Shown: piece by piece, positions 1 to 7,379 of the stretch | Layout of the letters: every line of letters starts with the position of its first letter | Position numbering within the stretch: position 1 is the stretch's first letter | Assembly: GCA_946183625.1 (NCBI GenBank) | Contig: CAMHCL010000062.1 | Span: 1 to 8,642, forward strand | Direction: 5' to 3' | DNA from: an uncultured Lachnospiraceae bacterium | GTDB lineage: Bacteria; Bacillota; Clostridia; Lachnospirales; Lachnospiraceae | Length of the DNA stretch: 8,642 nt | The notes under the pieces: model-generated | The model's database searches: none | Told to the model about the DNA's origin: nothing | The model's input: only the letters and a program-made list of their open reading frames with translations | Translations under genes and position numbers: made by a program

Positions 1-1841
1 GCTCTGTGGTGATGAGCATTTGTGAGTCCGAAATGCTTGGTCAGTCTGTCCAGAGTATATCTTCCAAGATCCGGCAGGAAGATATGTGCCAGAGTCATGG
101 TATCCAGTGCAGTAAAGTTATACTCGAGTCCACATCTATGTGCATTCACTCTGATAAATGTAGTGTCAAATGTTGCATTGTGCGCCACAAGCATCGCACC
201 CTTTGCAAACTCGAGGAAACGTGGAAGAACCTTATCGATGGTATCTGCATTCTTAACATCATTATCAGTAATAGAAGTGAGCTTTGTAGTAGCATATGAT
301 ATAGGTATCTCAGGATTGATAAACTCATCAAATCTGCCTATCTCCTGTCCATTACTATCAAGCCTTACAGCACCTATCTCTATAATCTTAGAAAACTTAA
401 ATGACAGACCAGTTGTCTCTATATCAAAGACAACATAATCCGATTCAAGACTCTGTCCCTGACTGTTCATTACCAGAGTCTTGATATCATCTACGAAATA
501 CCCTTCAAGGCCGTAGATAAGTTTAAAGTCCTCTGGATCACCCAGCTTCTCATGAACATAAGTATTCGCAACTGGAAAAGCCTGAGCAACACCATGATCA
601 GTAATAGCCATAGCCTTATGGCCGAAGTCATAAGCCTGCTGTACTATCTTCTTGGTATCAGCAACGGAATCCATTTCACTGAAATTAGTATGAAGATGAA
701 GCTCAACTCTCTTGACCTCTGCGTTATCTTCACGCTTAACTCTGAAATCCTGAATCTTATTAATTCCATTAATGGACTTTATAGCTATCTCTCTGGACCA
801 GTCATCATAATCGACTATTCCCTTTATCCTGTAGAAGCCGCCCTTCTTCAGATCCTCCAATATAGGATCCCTGTCGTCTTCCTTCACGAAAAGCTTGAAG
901 CCTATAGAATCAGTAAAATCAGTAATAGCACCTGTGATGATATATTTACCACTCTTCAGCTGCCTGTCCTCCAGACTGAACACCTGTCCTCTGACAACAT
1001 GCTCGCCTATAGACATATCATTTATCTCACAGATAGGAGTAATATCACCCTCTGTATTCTTGCCGTAAAAACAATCTGGATCATCATAATTCATCTTCTT
1101 ATATTTATCCAGATTAGCCTTGTAATCCTTCTTAGGTTTCTTCTCTTCTTCCTTCTTCTTCATATCAGGAAACTCCATAACAACCGCATTATCTTCCAGG
1201 CTGTAACTCTCCTCGAATTTACTCTGGATCACTTCCATGCGGTCATCCTTCTCTTCCGGACTTCCCTCCATGACAACAACAGGCACATCCTCTATAGCTT
1301 CATCTGCCTTGTCCTCTTCTGACTCTTCCTTCTTCTCCTTCTTAACCAGCTTAAGCTTAACTGTAACATTCATGCCAAACCTGGACAGATATACATTCCG
1401 AAAGAATTTCTCTATCTGACTCTTACGTTCCTGAGCCATGATCCCATCAACAACTGTGAAGGTTATCAAATTATCCTGAACCTCAAAAGGCGCTCTGAAG
1501 AGCAGCTTGAAATCCACATAATTACTCTGTCTCAGCTCATCCATGAAACTATCATAATATATGTGTGTCAGATTCTCTGTATTATATTGTCCCGAGAGAA
1601 GATATCTCTCTATTATCTCAACTTTATTCTTGGAGTATTCTCCAAAAGAATATAGCCTTATACAATCCTCAGCCTTCCATATATTTCTTTTAGATATCAA
1701 ATGTGACGACTCTATCTCAACACATAACTTACGGGCGTTTTTCCACATAGTAACGCCCGTAACATAAACGTCATCAAAGTAGTCATCTACCTCGCCAAGA
1801 TTTATATCCTGAAAGACTTCTTTAAATAAACGTCTCGCCAT
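1..1841 (-). CDS. polC: DNA polymerase III PolC-type alpha subunit, N-terminal 613 codons (partial, runs off left edge)
   Basis: This is the start of the Gram-positive replicative DNA polymerase with built-in 3'-5' proofreading. One minus-strand frame stays open from ATG at 1841 to base 3 (613 codons plus two bases). Seen in order: an N-terminal domain (about 1-165); a Lys/Glu-rich linker (about 166-255); an OB-fold region (about 270-365); a PHP domain opening with HLHT (382-385) and continuing with ITDHG (413-417); and, inserted in the PHP as is usual for PolC, a DEDDh exonuclease with DIETTG (D473, E475), AHNATFD (D559) and the Exo III histidine region AHHHR (609-613). The Exo III aspartate and the whole polymerase core lie beyond the window. 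The start is supported by AGGGA (1849-1853) 7 nt upstream and by N-terminal similarity to the family. It follows ispG by 4 nt and is the distal gene seen. No frameshift was found. Confidence 0.96.
   Translation of the reverse strand, partial: MARRLFKEVFQDINLGEVDDYFDDVYVTGVTMWKNARKLCVEIESSHLISKRNIWKAEDCIRLYSFGEYSKNKVEIIERYLLSGQYNTENLTHIYYDSFMDELRQSNYVDFKLLFRAPFEVQDNLITFTVVDGIMAQERKSQIEKFFRNVYLSRFGMNVTVKLKLVKKEKKEESEEDKADEAIEDVPVVVMEGSPEEKDDRMEVIQSKFEESYSLEDNAVVMEFPDMKKKEEEKKPKKDYKANLDKYKKMNYDDPDCFYGKNTEGDITPICEINDMSIGEHVVRGQVFSLEDRQLKSGKYIITGAITDFTDSIGFKLFVKEDDRDPILEDLKKGGFYRIKGIVDYDDWSREIAIKSINGINKIQDFRVKREDNAEVKRVELHLHTNFSEMDSVADTKKIVQQAYDFGHKAMAITDHGVAQAFPVANTYVHEKLGDPEDFKLIYGLEGYFVDDIKTLVMNSQGQSLESDYVVFDIETTGLSFKFSKIIEIGAVRLDSNGQEIGRFDEFINPEIPISYATTKLTSITDNDVKNADTIDKVLPRFLEFAKGAMLVAHNATFDTTFIRVNAHRCGLEYNFTALDTMTLAHIFLPDLGRYTLDRLTKHFGLTNAHHHR
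1729..1762 (-). repeat. Perfect 11-bp inverted repeat with 12-nt loop inside the 5' end of polC
   Basis: Arms at 1729-1739 (TTACGGGCGTT) and 1752-1762 (AACGCCCGTAA) are exact reverse complements around a 12-nt spacer. They fall in polC codons 27-38, about 80 nt into the gene. The stem core is GC-rich in an otherwise AT-leaning gene, so the mRNA could form a stable hairpin there. There is no U-run after it, so it is not an intrinsic terminator. Function is unknown and chance is possible. Confidence 0.6.
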
Positions 1842-1845
1842 TATA

Positions 1846-2904
1846 TTATCCCTGCCAATTATCCAATTCCAACTTCAGTTCTTCCAATAATTTCTCCTGT
1901 GGAACCTTCCTCAGGATTTCTCCATGTTTAAAGATGAGGCCTTCGCCCTCACCACCGGCTATACCAAGATCTGCTTCTCTGGCCTCTCCCGGACCATTAA
2001 CTGCACATCCCATAACAGCCACCTTAATATTCAGAGCTGAATAATTCTCAATCAGCTTCTCTGTCTGTTCTGCAAGTCCTATTAAGTCTATATGAGTTCT
2101 TCCACATGTAGGACAGGATACCAGTGATATACCACCACTTCGAAGTCCCAGAGTCTTAAGTATAAGCTTGGCAGTACGAACCTCTTCTACAGGATCAGTA
2201 GAAAGAGAAACTCTGATGGTATCACCTATACCTTCATTCAGTATGATTCCTAAACCAACTGATGACTTTATATTTCCACTCCATACAGTGCCTGATTCAG
2301 TAATACCCACATGAAGAGGATAGTTTGTCTTTTCAGAAATAAGCTTATGGGTCTGAACAGACATCAGAACATCAGAAGACTTAATGCTTATGACTATATT
2401 GTCATAGCCGCTCTCCTCGATCATTCTTACCTTATCCAGTGCACTCTCAACTATTCCCTCAGCAGTAACGCCATTATACTTCTCAAGTATATCCTTTTCG
2501 AGAGATCCGGAATTAACGCCTACACGAATAGGGATTCCTCTCTCCTTTGCAACCTTGACTACTTCCTTCAGCTTCTCTTCGCCGCCGATATTTCCCGGAT
2601 TGATCCTGATCTTGTCAGCCCCGTTCTCCATAGCAAGGATAGCAAGCTTATAATTGAAATGTATATCTGCTACTACAGGAATCTGTGAAGCCGCAGTTAT
2701 CTCTTTAAAAGCCTTTGCTGCCGCCTCAGTATTAGCCGTACATCTGACTATGTCGCAGCCTGCCTCCTCAAGTCTCTTGATCTGAGCTACAGTTGCTGCC
2801 ACGTCCTCTGTAGGTGTATTAGTCATAGACTGGATTGCAATTGGATTGCCTCCGCCGATCTTAACTCCGCCAATATTGATTATTTTCGTATTATCTCTGT
2901 ACAT
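1846..2904 (-). CDS. ispG: 4-hydroxy-3-methylbut-2-enyl diphosphate synthase (flavodoxin/ferredoxin dependent)
   Basis: IspG (GcpE) catalyses the penultimate MEP-pathway step, reductive conversion of 2-C-methyl-D-erythritol 2,4-cyclodiphosphate to HMB-PP, using a [4Fe-4S] cluster. The protein is 352 residues, the usual bacterial two-domain size. The N-terminal TIM-barrel part shows IQSMTNT (24-30), VADIHFN (78-84) and KIRINPGNIG (98-107). The C-terminal cluster domain has the expected ligands: C264 and C267 in SCPTCGRT, C300 in MGCAVNGPGE, and E307. The start ATG has CGGAG 9 nt upstream. The 70 nt separating it from rseP is the second-largest gap in the window; I see no clear promoter or terminator there. 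It shares the operon with dxr, another enzyme of the same pathway, and with uppS, which consumes the pathway's products. Confidence 0.97.
   Translation of the reverse strand: MYRDNTKIINIGGVKIGGGNPIAIQSMTNTPTEDVAATVAQIKRLEEAGCDIVRCTANTEAAAKAFKEITAASQIPVVADIHFNYKLAILAMENGADKIRINPGNIGGEEKLKEVVKVAKERGIPIRVGVNSGSLEKDILEKYNGVTAEGIVESALDKVRMIEESGYDNIVISIKSSDVLMSVQTHKLISEKTNYPLHVGITESGTVWSGNIKSSVGLGIILNEGIGDTIRVSLSTDPVEEVRTAKLILKTLGLRSGGISLVSCPTCGRTHIDLIGLAEQTEKLIENYSALNIKVAVMGCAVNGPGEAREADLGIAGGEGEGLIFKHGEILRKVPQEKLLEELKLELDNWQG
1849..1853 (-). promoter_or_regulatory. Ribosome binding site of polC
   Basis: AGGGA on the minus strand, 7 nt before the polC ATG. It sits in the last sense codons of ispG, directly ahead of the ispG TAA, so polC translation is probably coupled to ispG translation. 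Confidence 0.7.
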
Positions 2905-2913
2905 ATATTCAAT

Positions 2914-2918
2914 CTCCG
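2914..2918 (-). promoter_or_regulatory. Ribosome binding site of ispG
   Basis: CGGAG on the minus strand, with 9 nt between it and the ispG ATG. It supports the start at 2904 and lies in the 70-nt gap after rseP. Confidence 0.65.
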
Positions 2919-2974
2919 TATTTTATATCTCGACTTCATTGACAAATATCTCAATCCGGACTCAGCCCGCTTCC

Positions 2975-4024
2975 TTACTTAAGTACATTCCCGATATCAT
3001 TGAAGAATACAAAAATCATGAGGATCATCAGAAGTGCGAAGCCCACTGCATTAACTAGTGCCACCTTCTCTCGTGGAACCGGTTTGCCGGATATTCCCTC
3101 GATAAGGATGAACATGATTCTGCCACCATCCAGTGCCGGAAGCGGAAGCAGATTCATAACGCCAAGATTCGCACTGATCAGCATTGTGAAATCCACAATG
3201 CTAAGGAGTACATTTAACACAACAGTGTCCTTGGTACTGTTCTCCTTCGTATCCTCTATCACAGTATTCATCATGTTACCTATACCAACGGGGCCCATAA
3301 GACTGTCCTTGCCCAGTTTACCGGATATAAGCATCTTCACGGAATAAATGGTGGTCTTGATCTGTAGTCTTACCTCATATAAGGAAAACTCCAGGTCATC
3401 CAGTATTCCCTTTGAATCCTGCGGCTGCGCAATTATTCCGAAGAGATATGATCCGGTTTCAGCATCCTTCTTCAGTTTAACAGTTGTGGTGTACCTTTTT
3501 CCGCCCCTCTCATACTCCACTTCTATAGGCTCTGTCGGATCAGAAACCATTGTGAATAACTGGAGCTCACGAAATGTATAAATCCTGTCATTATTCAGTC
3601 TTGTTATAGTATCACCTTCCTGAATTCCTGCCTCCTCGGCAGCGCTGTTCTCAACAACTGTTGTCAGTGTAGGTGGATCTATATATGTGAAATGACATAC
3701 AAATATTGACAGAATAAAAGCCAGTATAAAGTTAAAAAAAGGACCTGCCAGAGCCACTGATAATCTGGCAAGTACTGGACGGTTATTGAACGCCTTCTTG
3801 TTTGTAGGATCGTCTGAATTATCCTCCATCAGACAGTATCCACCTATAGGCAGAGCCCTTACGCTGTACTCTGTATCTCCACGATGAAACTTCATTATAG
3901 CCGGTCCCATACCTATAGAGAATTCATTAACCTGTATATGATTTAATTTTGCAAATATAAAATGTCCAAACTCATGTACGAATACTATTATTCCGAGCAT
4001 GAGCACGATAAATATAATATTCAT
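2975..4024 (-). CDS. rseP: Site-2 family intramembrane zinc metalloprotease RseP/RasP
   Basis: A membrane-embedded protease of the S2P family that cleaves membrane substrates such as anti-sigma factors and, in Bacillus (RasP), signal-peptide remnants and division proteins. The 349 residues hold the zinc motif HEFGH (17-21) in the first membrane helix, the conserved NRP and AGPFFNF segments (81-83, 94-100), a second helix at about 92-113, one PDZ domain (about 118-190, with AGIQEGD at 132-138), and the third zinc-ligand motif LDGGR (298-302) before the last helix (about 320-342). One PDZ is normal for Firmicutes, against two in E. coli. It starts 2 nt after the dxr stop. The only Shine-Dalgarno candidate, AGGA, is 12 nt from the ATG, so coupling to dxr translation is likely. 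Its substrate here is unknown, and no sigma/anti-sigma pair is adjacent. Confidence 0.95.
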   Translation of the reverse strand: MNIIFIVLMLGIIVFVHEFGHFIFAKLNHIQVNEFSIGMGPAIMKFHRGDTEYSVRALPIGGYCLMEDNSDDPTNKKAFNNRPVLARLSVALAGPFFNFILAFILSIFVCHFTYIDPPTLTTVVENSAAEEAGIQEGDTITRLNNDRIYTFRELQLFTMVSDPTEPIEVEYERGGKRYTTTVKLKKDAETGSYLFGIIAQPQDSKGILDDLEFSLYEVRLQIKTTIYSVKMLISGKLGKDSLMGPVGIGNMMNTVIEDTKENSTKDTVVLNVLLSIVDFTMLISANLGVMNLLPLPALDGGRIMFILIEGISGKPVPREKVALVNAVGFALLMILMIFVFFNDIGNVLK

Positions 4025-4026
4025 CC

Positions 4027-5193
4027 TTATACTGTTTCCTGTCCTCTCAGATATTCATCAGTCCAGTCTCTGGTTGCGAGAATATCCTCAAGAGATGGAT
4101 GCTCTATAACCTTGTGCGCATCCATTGCTTTCTCTATCAGATCATAGATATCCAGGAATCTTATTTCTCCCTTTAAAAACTTTGCTACTGCATATTCATT
4201 TGCTTCATTCATGACTGTTGGCATAGAGCCGCCAATCTTGCTGGCACGGCCCGCTATGTCCAGTCCTTTAAATGTATCTCTGTCCGGCTTTTCAATATAT
4301 ATGCCAGCCATCTTTCCGAAGTCAAGTCTTTCGCCCGGAAGGAATCTTCTGTCCGGATATGTAAGTGCATACTGTATAGGCAGCTTCATATCTGGTGTAC
4401 CCAGCTGGGCAATAACTGCTCCGTCTTCATATTCAACTGCAGAGTGAATGATGCTCTGAGGCTGAACTAAAACTTCTATCTTGTCTACAGGCACATCAAA
4501 AAGCCAGTGTGCTTCTATAACCTCCAATCCCTTGTTCATCATAGTAGCACTATCGATGGTTATTTTAGGTCCCATCGACCAGTTAGGATGCTTAAGTGCC
4601 TGCTCAACAGTAACTTCCTTTAATTCTTCTCTGGTTCTTCCTCTGAAAGGCCCGCCTGAAGCTGTAAGTAGTATACGTGATATTTCATTATGCTGATTCC
4701 CCTGAAGACTCTGGAATATAGCTGAATGTTCGCTGTCCACAGGAAGGATGCTTATACTCTTCTCCTTAGCTCTGGACATAACCAGATGTCCAGCGGTAAC
4801 AAGAGTTTCCTTGTTTGCAAGAGCTATATCATTTCCAGCTTCTATGGCAGCCAGTGTAGGTTCAACGCCTATCATCCCTACGATAGCTGTTACTGTTATT
4901 TCGGAATCAGGATAAGCTGCTACAGCTTTAAGTCCTTCCATACCACTGAGGATTTCTATAGACTTTCCACAAGCACTTGTGACATCAGCAATCCTCACCT
5001 TGAGATCTTTTGCATCAGACTCCTTAGCAACAGAAACAATTTCAGGACGCACCTGTCTTACCTGCTTCTCAAACAGATCAATATTAGTTCCACATGACAT
5101 GGCAACGCATTTCATATCATTATTATTGTCTATTACTTCCAGGCTTTGAGTTCCTATAGAACCAGTTGAACCTATGATGGATATCTTCTTCAT
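4027..5193 (-). CDS. dxr: 1-deoxy-D-xylulose 5-phosphate reductoisomerase
   Basis: Dxr (IspC) converts DXP to 2-C-methyl-D-erythritol 4-phosphate with NADPH and a divalent metal, the first committed step of the MEP pathway and the target of fosmidomycin. The 388 residues are full length for the family. Visible motifs are the nucleotide-binding GSTGSIG (8-14), ALANKE (124-129), PVDSEHSAIFQ (151-161) with metal ligands D153 and E155, the substrate-loop region with HPNW (202-205), and MNKGLE (219-224) with metal ligand E224. The start at 5193 has AGAGGA 7 nt upstream. It lies 20 nt after cdsA and 2 nt before rseP, the usual Firmicutes arrangement. All catalytic residues I can check are present. 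Confidence 0.97.
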   Translation of the reverse strand: MKKISIIGSTGSIGTQSLEVIDNNNDMKCVAMSCGTNIDLFEKQVRQVRPEIVSVAKESDAKDLKVRIADVTSACGKSIEILSGMEGLKAVAAYPDSEITVTAIVGMIGVEPTLAAIEAGNDIALANKETLVTAGHLVMSRAKEKSISILPVDSEHSAIFQSLQGNQHNEISRILLTASGGPFRGRTREELKEVTVEQALKHPNWSMGPKITIDSATMMNKGLEVIEAHWLFDVPVDKIEVLVQPQSIIHSAVEYEDGAVIAQLGTPDMKLPIQYALTYPDRRFLPGERLDFGKMAGIYIEKPDRDTFKGLDIAGRASKIGGSMPTVMNEANEYAVAKFLKGEIRFLDIYDLIEKAMDAHKVIEHPSLEDILATRDWTDEYLRGQETV

Positions 5194-5200
5194 AATCGAT

Positions 5201-5206
5201 TCCTCT
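5201..5206 (-). promoter_or_regulatory. Ribosome binding site of dxr
   Basis: AGAGGA on the minus strand with a 7-nt spacer to the dxr ATG, inside the 20-nt gap between cdsA and dxr. This is a good match in a good position and fixes the dxr start. Confidence 0.75.
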
Positions 5207-5213
5207 TGTGAGT

Positions 5214-6050
5214 CTAATAATGTCTAAGCACTACAAATTCTACCAGGTAATAGAGAATTGGAGCAGCGAAAATCATACTGTCAAATCTGTCCATAACTCC
5301 ACCATGACCAGGTATCAGAGTTCCATAATCCTTAACATCATTATTTCTCTTAATTGCAGATGCAGCCAGGTCTCCGATAACTGCCGGAACTGCACCCAGT
5401 GTGCATATGATAAAGAGCCATAATGGAAGGTATGGTACCTCGTGAACTGCATAATTAAAATACAGTCCGAACAGGGCACCTAATGCACCCGCTCCGAGCA
5501 GTCCTCCAATAAGACCCTCTACACTCTTCTTAGGGCTGAGTATCGGAGACATCTTATGTTTTCCAAAGAGTCTTCCGAATACATATGCAAGCGTATCATT
5601 TCCCCAGCAGCATATGAAAACGAGAACAACGAAGTATCCTCCATCGTCCAGATTTCTTATCTTGAACACATAAGACAGCATTACGCTCACATAGTAAAAT
5701 GAAAGGAATACCGCCATAATCTCTTTGTCATGATACTTAGGGAATTTGAATACATATACAGCCAGAATTGCAAGCAGATATGTGATCATTACAAGCGTTT
5801 CCAGTTTCTTTATTTCATATCCAAATATCTTGTATGAACCAAAGAACTGAACTATGTAATAAAACACAGTCCAAATATATGCTATTACTCCCGGCGTTTT
5901 TTTCTCAACCTTGTAGACGCGGCATAACTCAAAAACACCTACAAGTGATAATCCCGCTACTGCAACGCAGGTTGGCAGTGGTCCCAGCCATAATACTACT
6001 ACTGCAAGGATCACAAGCACTATACCGCTTATCAGTCTCGTCCAGAACAT
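5214..6050 (-). CDS. cdsA: Phosphatidate cytidylyltransferase (CDP-diacylglycerol synthase)
   Basis: An integral membrane enzyme that joins CTP and phosphatidic acid to give CDP-diacylglycerol, the common precursor of phosphatidylglycerol, cardiolipin and other phospholipids. The 278-residue protein is strongly hydrophobic, with roughly seven or eight membrane segments (the first at about 5-22, the last at about 258-274). The C-terminal CDP-diglyceride synthetase signature is complete at about 231-257: SAIKR, KDYG, PGHGG and MDRFD. Conserved WGND (149-152) and SPKKSVEG (172-179) precede it. It begins 3 nt after the uppS stop with GGGG 8 nt upstream, inside the uppS C-terminus. It follows uppS as in many bacteria, linking the lipid-carrier and phospholipid supply. 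Confidence 0.96.
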   Translation of the reverse strand: MFWTRLISGIVLVILAVVVLWLGPLPTCVAVAGLSLVGVFELCRVYKVEKKTPGVIAYIWTVFYYIVQFFGSYKIFGYEIKKLETLVMITYLLAILAVYVFKFPKYHDKEIMAVFLSFYYVSVMLSYVFKIRNLDDGGYFVVLVFICCWGNDTLAYVFGRLFGKHKMSPILSPKKSVEGLIGGLLGAGALGALFGLYFNYAVHEVPYLPLWLFIICTLGAVPAVIGDLAASAIKRNNDVKDYGTLIPGHGGVMDRFDSMIFAAPILYYLVEFVVLRHY

Positions 6051-6053
6051 TAA

Positions 6054-6764
6054 TTATACCCCGCCAAATCTTCTATCTCTGCCGTTATAATAATCAACAG
6101 CTTTCTTAAGCTCTTCTTTATCAAAATCCGGCCATAATGTGTCACAGAAATAAAACTCAGAATAAGACAGCTGCCATGTAAGGAAGTTGGATAATCTGAT
6201 CTCACCACTGGTTCTGATCATAAGATCAGGATCAGGTATGTCATGAGTATCCAGATGATCTGATATGCACTGTTCTGTTATATCCTCTATCTGAAGCTCG
6301 CCATTTTTTACTTCCTCGGCGATATGTCTTACCGCTCTGGTTATATCATCTCTTCCACCATAATTAAGCGCTATATTAAACTGGAGTCCGGTATTATTCT
6401 TCGTTGCCTCTTCCAGCTCATTTATAGCCTTTATGATATCCGCATCGAGTCTGCTTCTCTCACCGATAACTCTTACTCTCATGTTATCGCGATTAGATCT
6501 TTCTATAGCAGTCTCCAGGAAATTTCTGAGGATGGTCATAATACCTGTAACCTCTTCTACAGATCTTTTCCAGTTCTCAGTAGAAAAAGCATATACAGTC
6601 AGATATTTAATCCCCATGTTCCATGCTTCACGACATATAACTTCTATCTGATCAGCACCAGCTTTGTGGCCAAAGTTTCTGGGCATGTGCCTCTTCTTTG
6701 CCCATCTGCCGTTACCATCAAGTATTATTGCTACATGCTGTGGAATCTTATATTCTTCACTCAT
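6054..6764 (-). CDS. uppS: Isoprenyl transferase, probable undecaprenyl diphosphate synthase (cis-prenyltransferase)
   Basis: A cytosolic, membrane-associated enzyme that adds isopentenyl diphosphate units in cis to farnesyl diphosphate, giving the C55 carrier used for peptidoglycan and wall polymers. The 236 residues carry the five conserved regions of the family: LDGNGRWAKKR (15-25) with catalytic D16; FGHKAG (31-36); FSTENWKR (60-67); NYGGRDDI (134-141); and RTSGEIRLSNF (184-194), followed by the SEFYF and WPDF segments (202-206, 211-214). The start ATG is 1 nt after the frr stop. The nearest Shine-Dalgarno-like GAGG is about 15 nt away, longer than ideal, and the frame is closed just upstream by TGA, so expression probably depends on coupling to frr. 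Chain length (C55 or otherwise) cannot be read with certainty from sequence alone. Confidence 0.95.
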   Translation of the reverse strand: MSEEYKIPQHVAIILDGNGRWAKKRHMPRNFGHKAGADQIEVICREAWNMGIKYLTVYAFSTENWKRSVEEVTGIMTILRNFLETAIERSNRDNMRVRVIGERSRLDADIIKAINELEEATKNNTGLQFNIALNYGGRDDITRAVRHIAEEVKNGELQIEDITEQCISDHLDTHDIPDPDLMIRTSGEIRLSNFLTWQLSYSEFYFCDTLWPDFDKEELKKAVDYYNGRDRRFGGV

Positions 6765-6765
6765 A

Positions 6766-7308
6766 CTATACTGTCATAACCTCATTTGTTTTACTATCAA
6801 CAAGCTTGTCGATTTCAGCTATAAACTTATCTGTTGCCTTCTGGATATCTTCTTCCTCAGACTTAAGTTCATCCTCTGAAAGCTCGCCTGCTTTATTCTG
6901 CTTCTTAACTGAATCGTTTGCATCACGACGTACATTTCTTACAGCAACCTTTGCAGCCTCACCCTTCTTCTTTATATCCTTGGCAAGTTCCTTACGTCTT
7001 TCCTCTGTAAGCTCAGGGAAATTAAGGATGATATTCTTTCCATCGTTATTTGGTGTAATACCAAGATCTGATGCAAGTATAGCCTTCTCGATTTCCTTAG
7101 TCATTGAAGGCTCCCAAGGTGAGATCATAAGAGTTCTTGCATCTGGAACAGATATATTTGCAACACCCTGAAGGTTAGTCTCTGTTCCATAATATTCAAC
7201 CTTGATTCTGTCGAGCATACGTGGGTTAGCGCGTCCTGCTCTGATAGTTCCAAATTCTGACTGAAGTGATTCAATCGCCTTCTGCATTCTGTCCTTATAA
7301 TCTGCCAT
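6766..7308 (-). CDS. frr: Ribosome recycling factor
   Basis: RRF acts with EF-G to split the post-termination ribosome from mRNA. The 180-residue protein has the family's two-domain pattern: a long-helix domain I with the conserved segment IRAGRANP near residue 22, a small beta domain II, and the return helices with RRKELAKDIKKKGE and NVRRDAND followed by a charged C-terminal coiled-coil helix. The frame is open back to an ATG at 7374, which would add 22 residues (beginning MALPHGAGGK). I chose 7308 because AGGAGG sits 8 nt upstream of it, because it gives the usual RRF N-terminus and length, and because the extension would translate a GC-rich hairpin. It lies 71 nt after pyrH and 1 nt before uppS. 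Confidence 0.96.
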   Translation of the reverse strand: MADYKDRMQKAIESLQSEFGTIRAGRANPRMLDRIKVEYYGTETNLQGVANISVPDARTLMISPWEPSMTKEIEKAILASDLGITPNNDGKNIILNFPELTEERRKELAKDIKKKGEAAKVAVRNVRRDANDSVKKQNKAGELSEDELKSEEEDIQKATDKFIAEIDKLVDSKTNEVMTV

Positions 7309-7316
7309 TTTTGTTT

Positions 7317-7322
7317 CCTCCT
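7317..7322 (-). promoter_or_regulatory. Ribosome binding site that decides the frr start
   Basis: A consensus AGGAGG on the minus strand with an 8-nt spacer to ATG 7308. It is among the strongest sites in the window and argues against the longer frame beginning at 7374. Confidence 0.85.
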
Positions 7323-7350
7323 GAATACCTTTATATAATATACCTTTTCC

Positions 7351-7371
7351 GCCCGCCCCATGAGGCAGGGC
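7351..7371 (-). promoter_or_regulatory. GC-rich hairpin in the pyrH-frr gap
   Basis: On the minus strand GCCC, a bulged T, GCC, a 6-nt loop, GGC and GGGC can fold into a 7-bp all-GC stem. It begins 8 nt after the pyrH stop and ends about 28 nt before the frr ribosome binding site. The bases after it (GGAAAAGG) are not a U-run, so it is not a standard terminator. It could protect the pyrH 3' end, mark a processing point, cause a pause, or be incidental. Confidence 0.5.
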
Positions 7372-7379
7372 CAATTTTA

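Noticed and set aside
552..1322. A 256-codon plus-strand open frame with hydrophobic content, plus smaller ones at 22-438 and 1561-1767
   Set aside because: They lie opposite polC, which stays open on the minus strand through the whole region with recognisable PHP and exonuclease motifs. The plus-strand products match no family I know and read as antisense shadows.
2311..2688. Plus-strand frame of 125 codons opposite ispG
   Set aside because: It overlaps conserved ispG core sequence and the product has no recognisable domain; a shadow frame.
2954..2970. Possible terminator hairpin after rseP (CGGGCTGAGTCCGG on the minus strand)
   Set aside because: Only three or four base pairs including a G-T pair, and no U-run after it.
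6214..6230. Short inverted repeat CTGATC-ATAA-GATCAG inside uppS
   Set aside because: Six-bp repeats of this kind are expected by chance in a window this long, and it lies in the conserved coding part of uppS.
7326..7342. Possible promoter for frr in the AT-rich stretch TATATTATATAAA
   Set aside because: -10-like words are present but nothing resembling TTGACA lies 16-18 nt upstream, where the GC hairpin sits.
7309..7374. 22-residue N-terminal extension of frr starting at ATG 7374
   Set aside because: A consensus AGGAGG with ideal spacing serves the ATG at 7308, which gives the normal RRF N-terminus; the extension would run through the GC hairpin.
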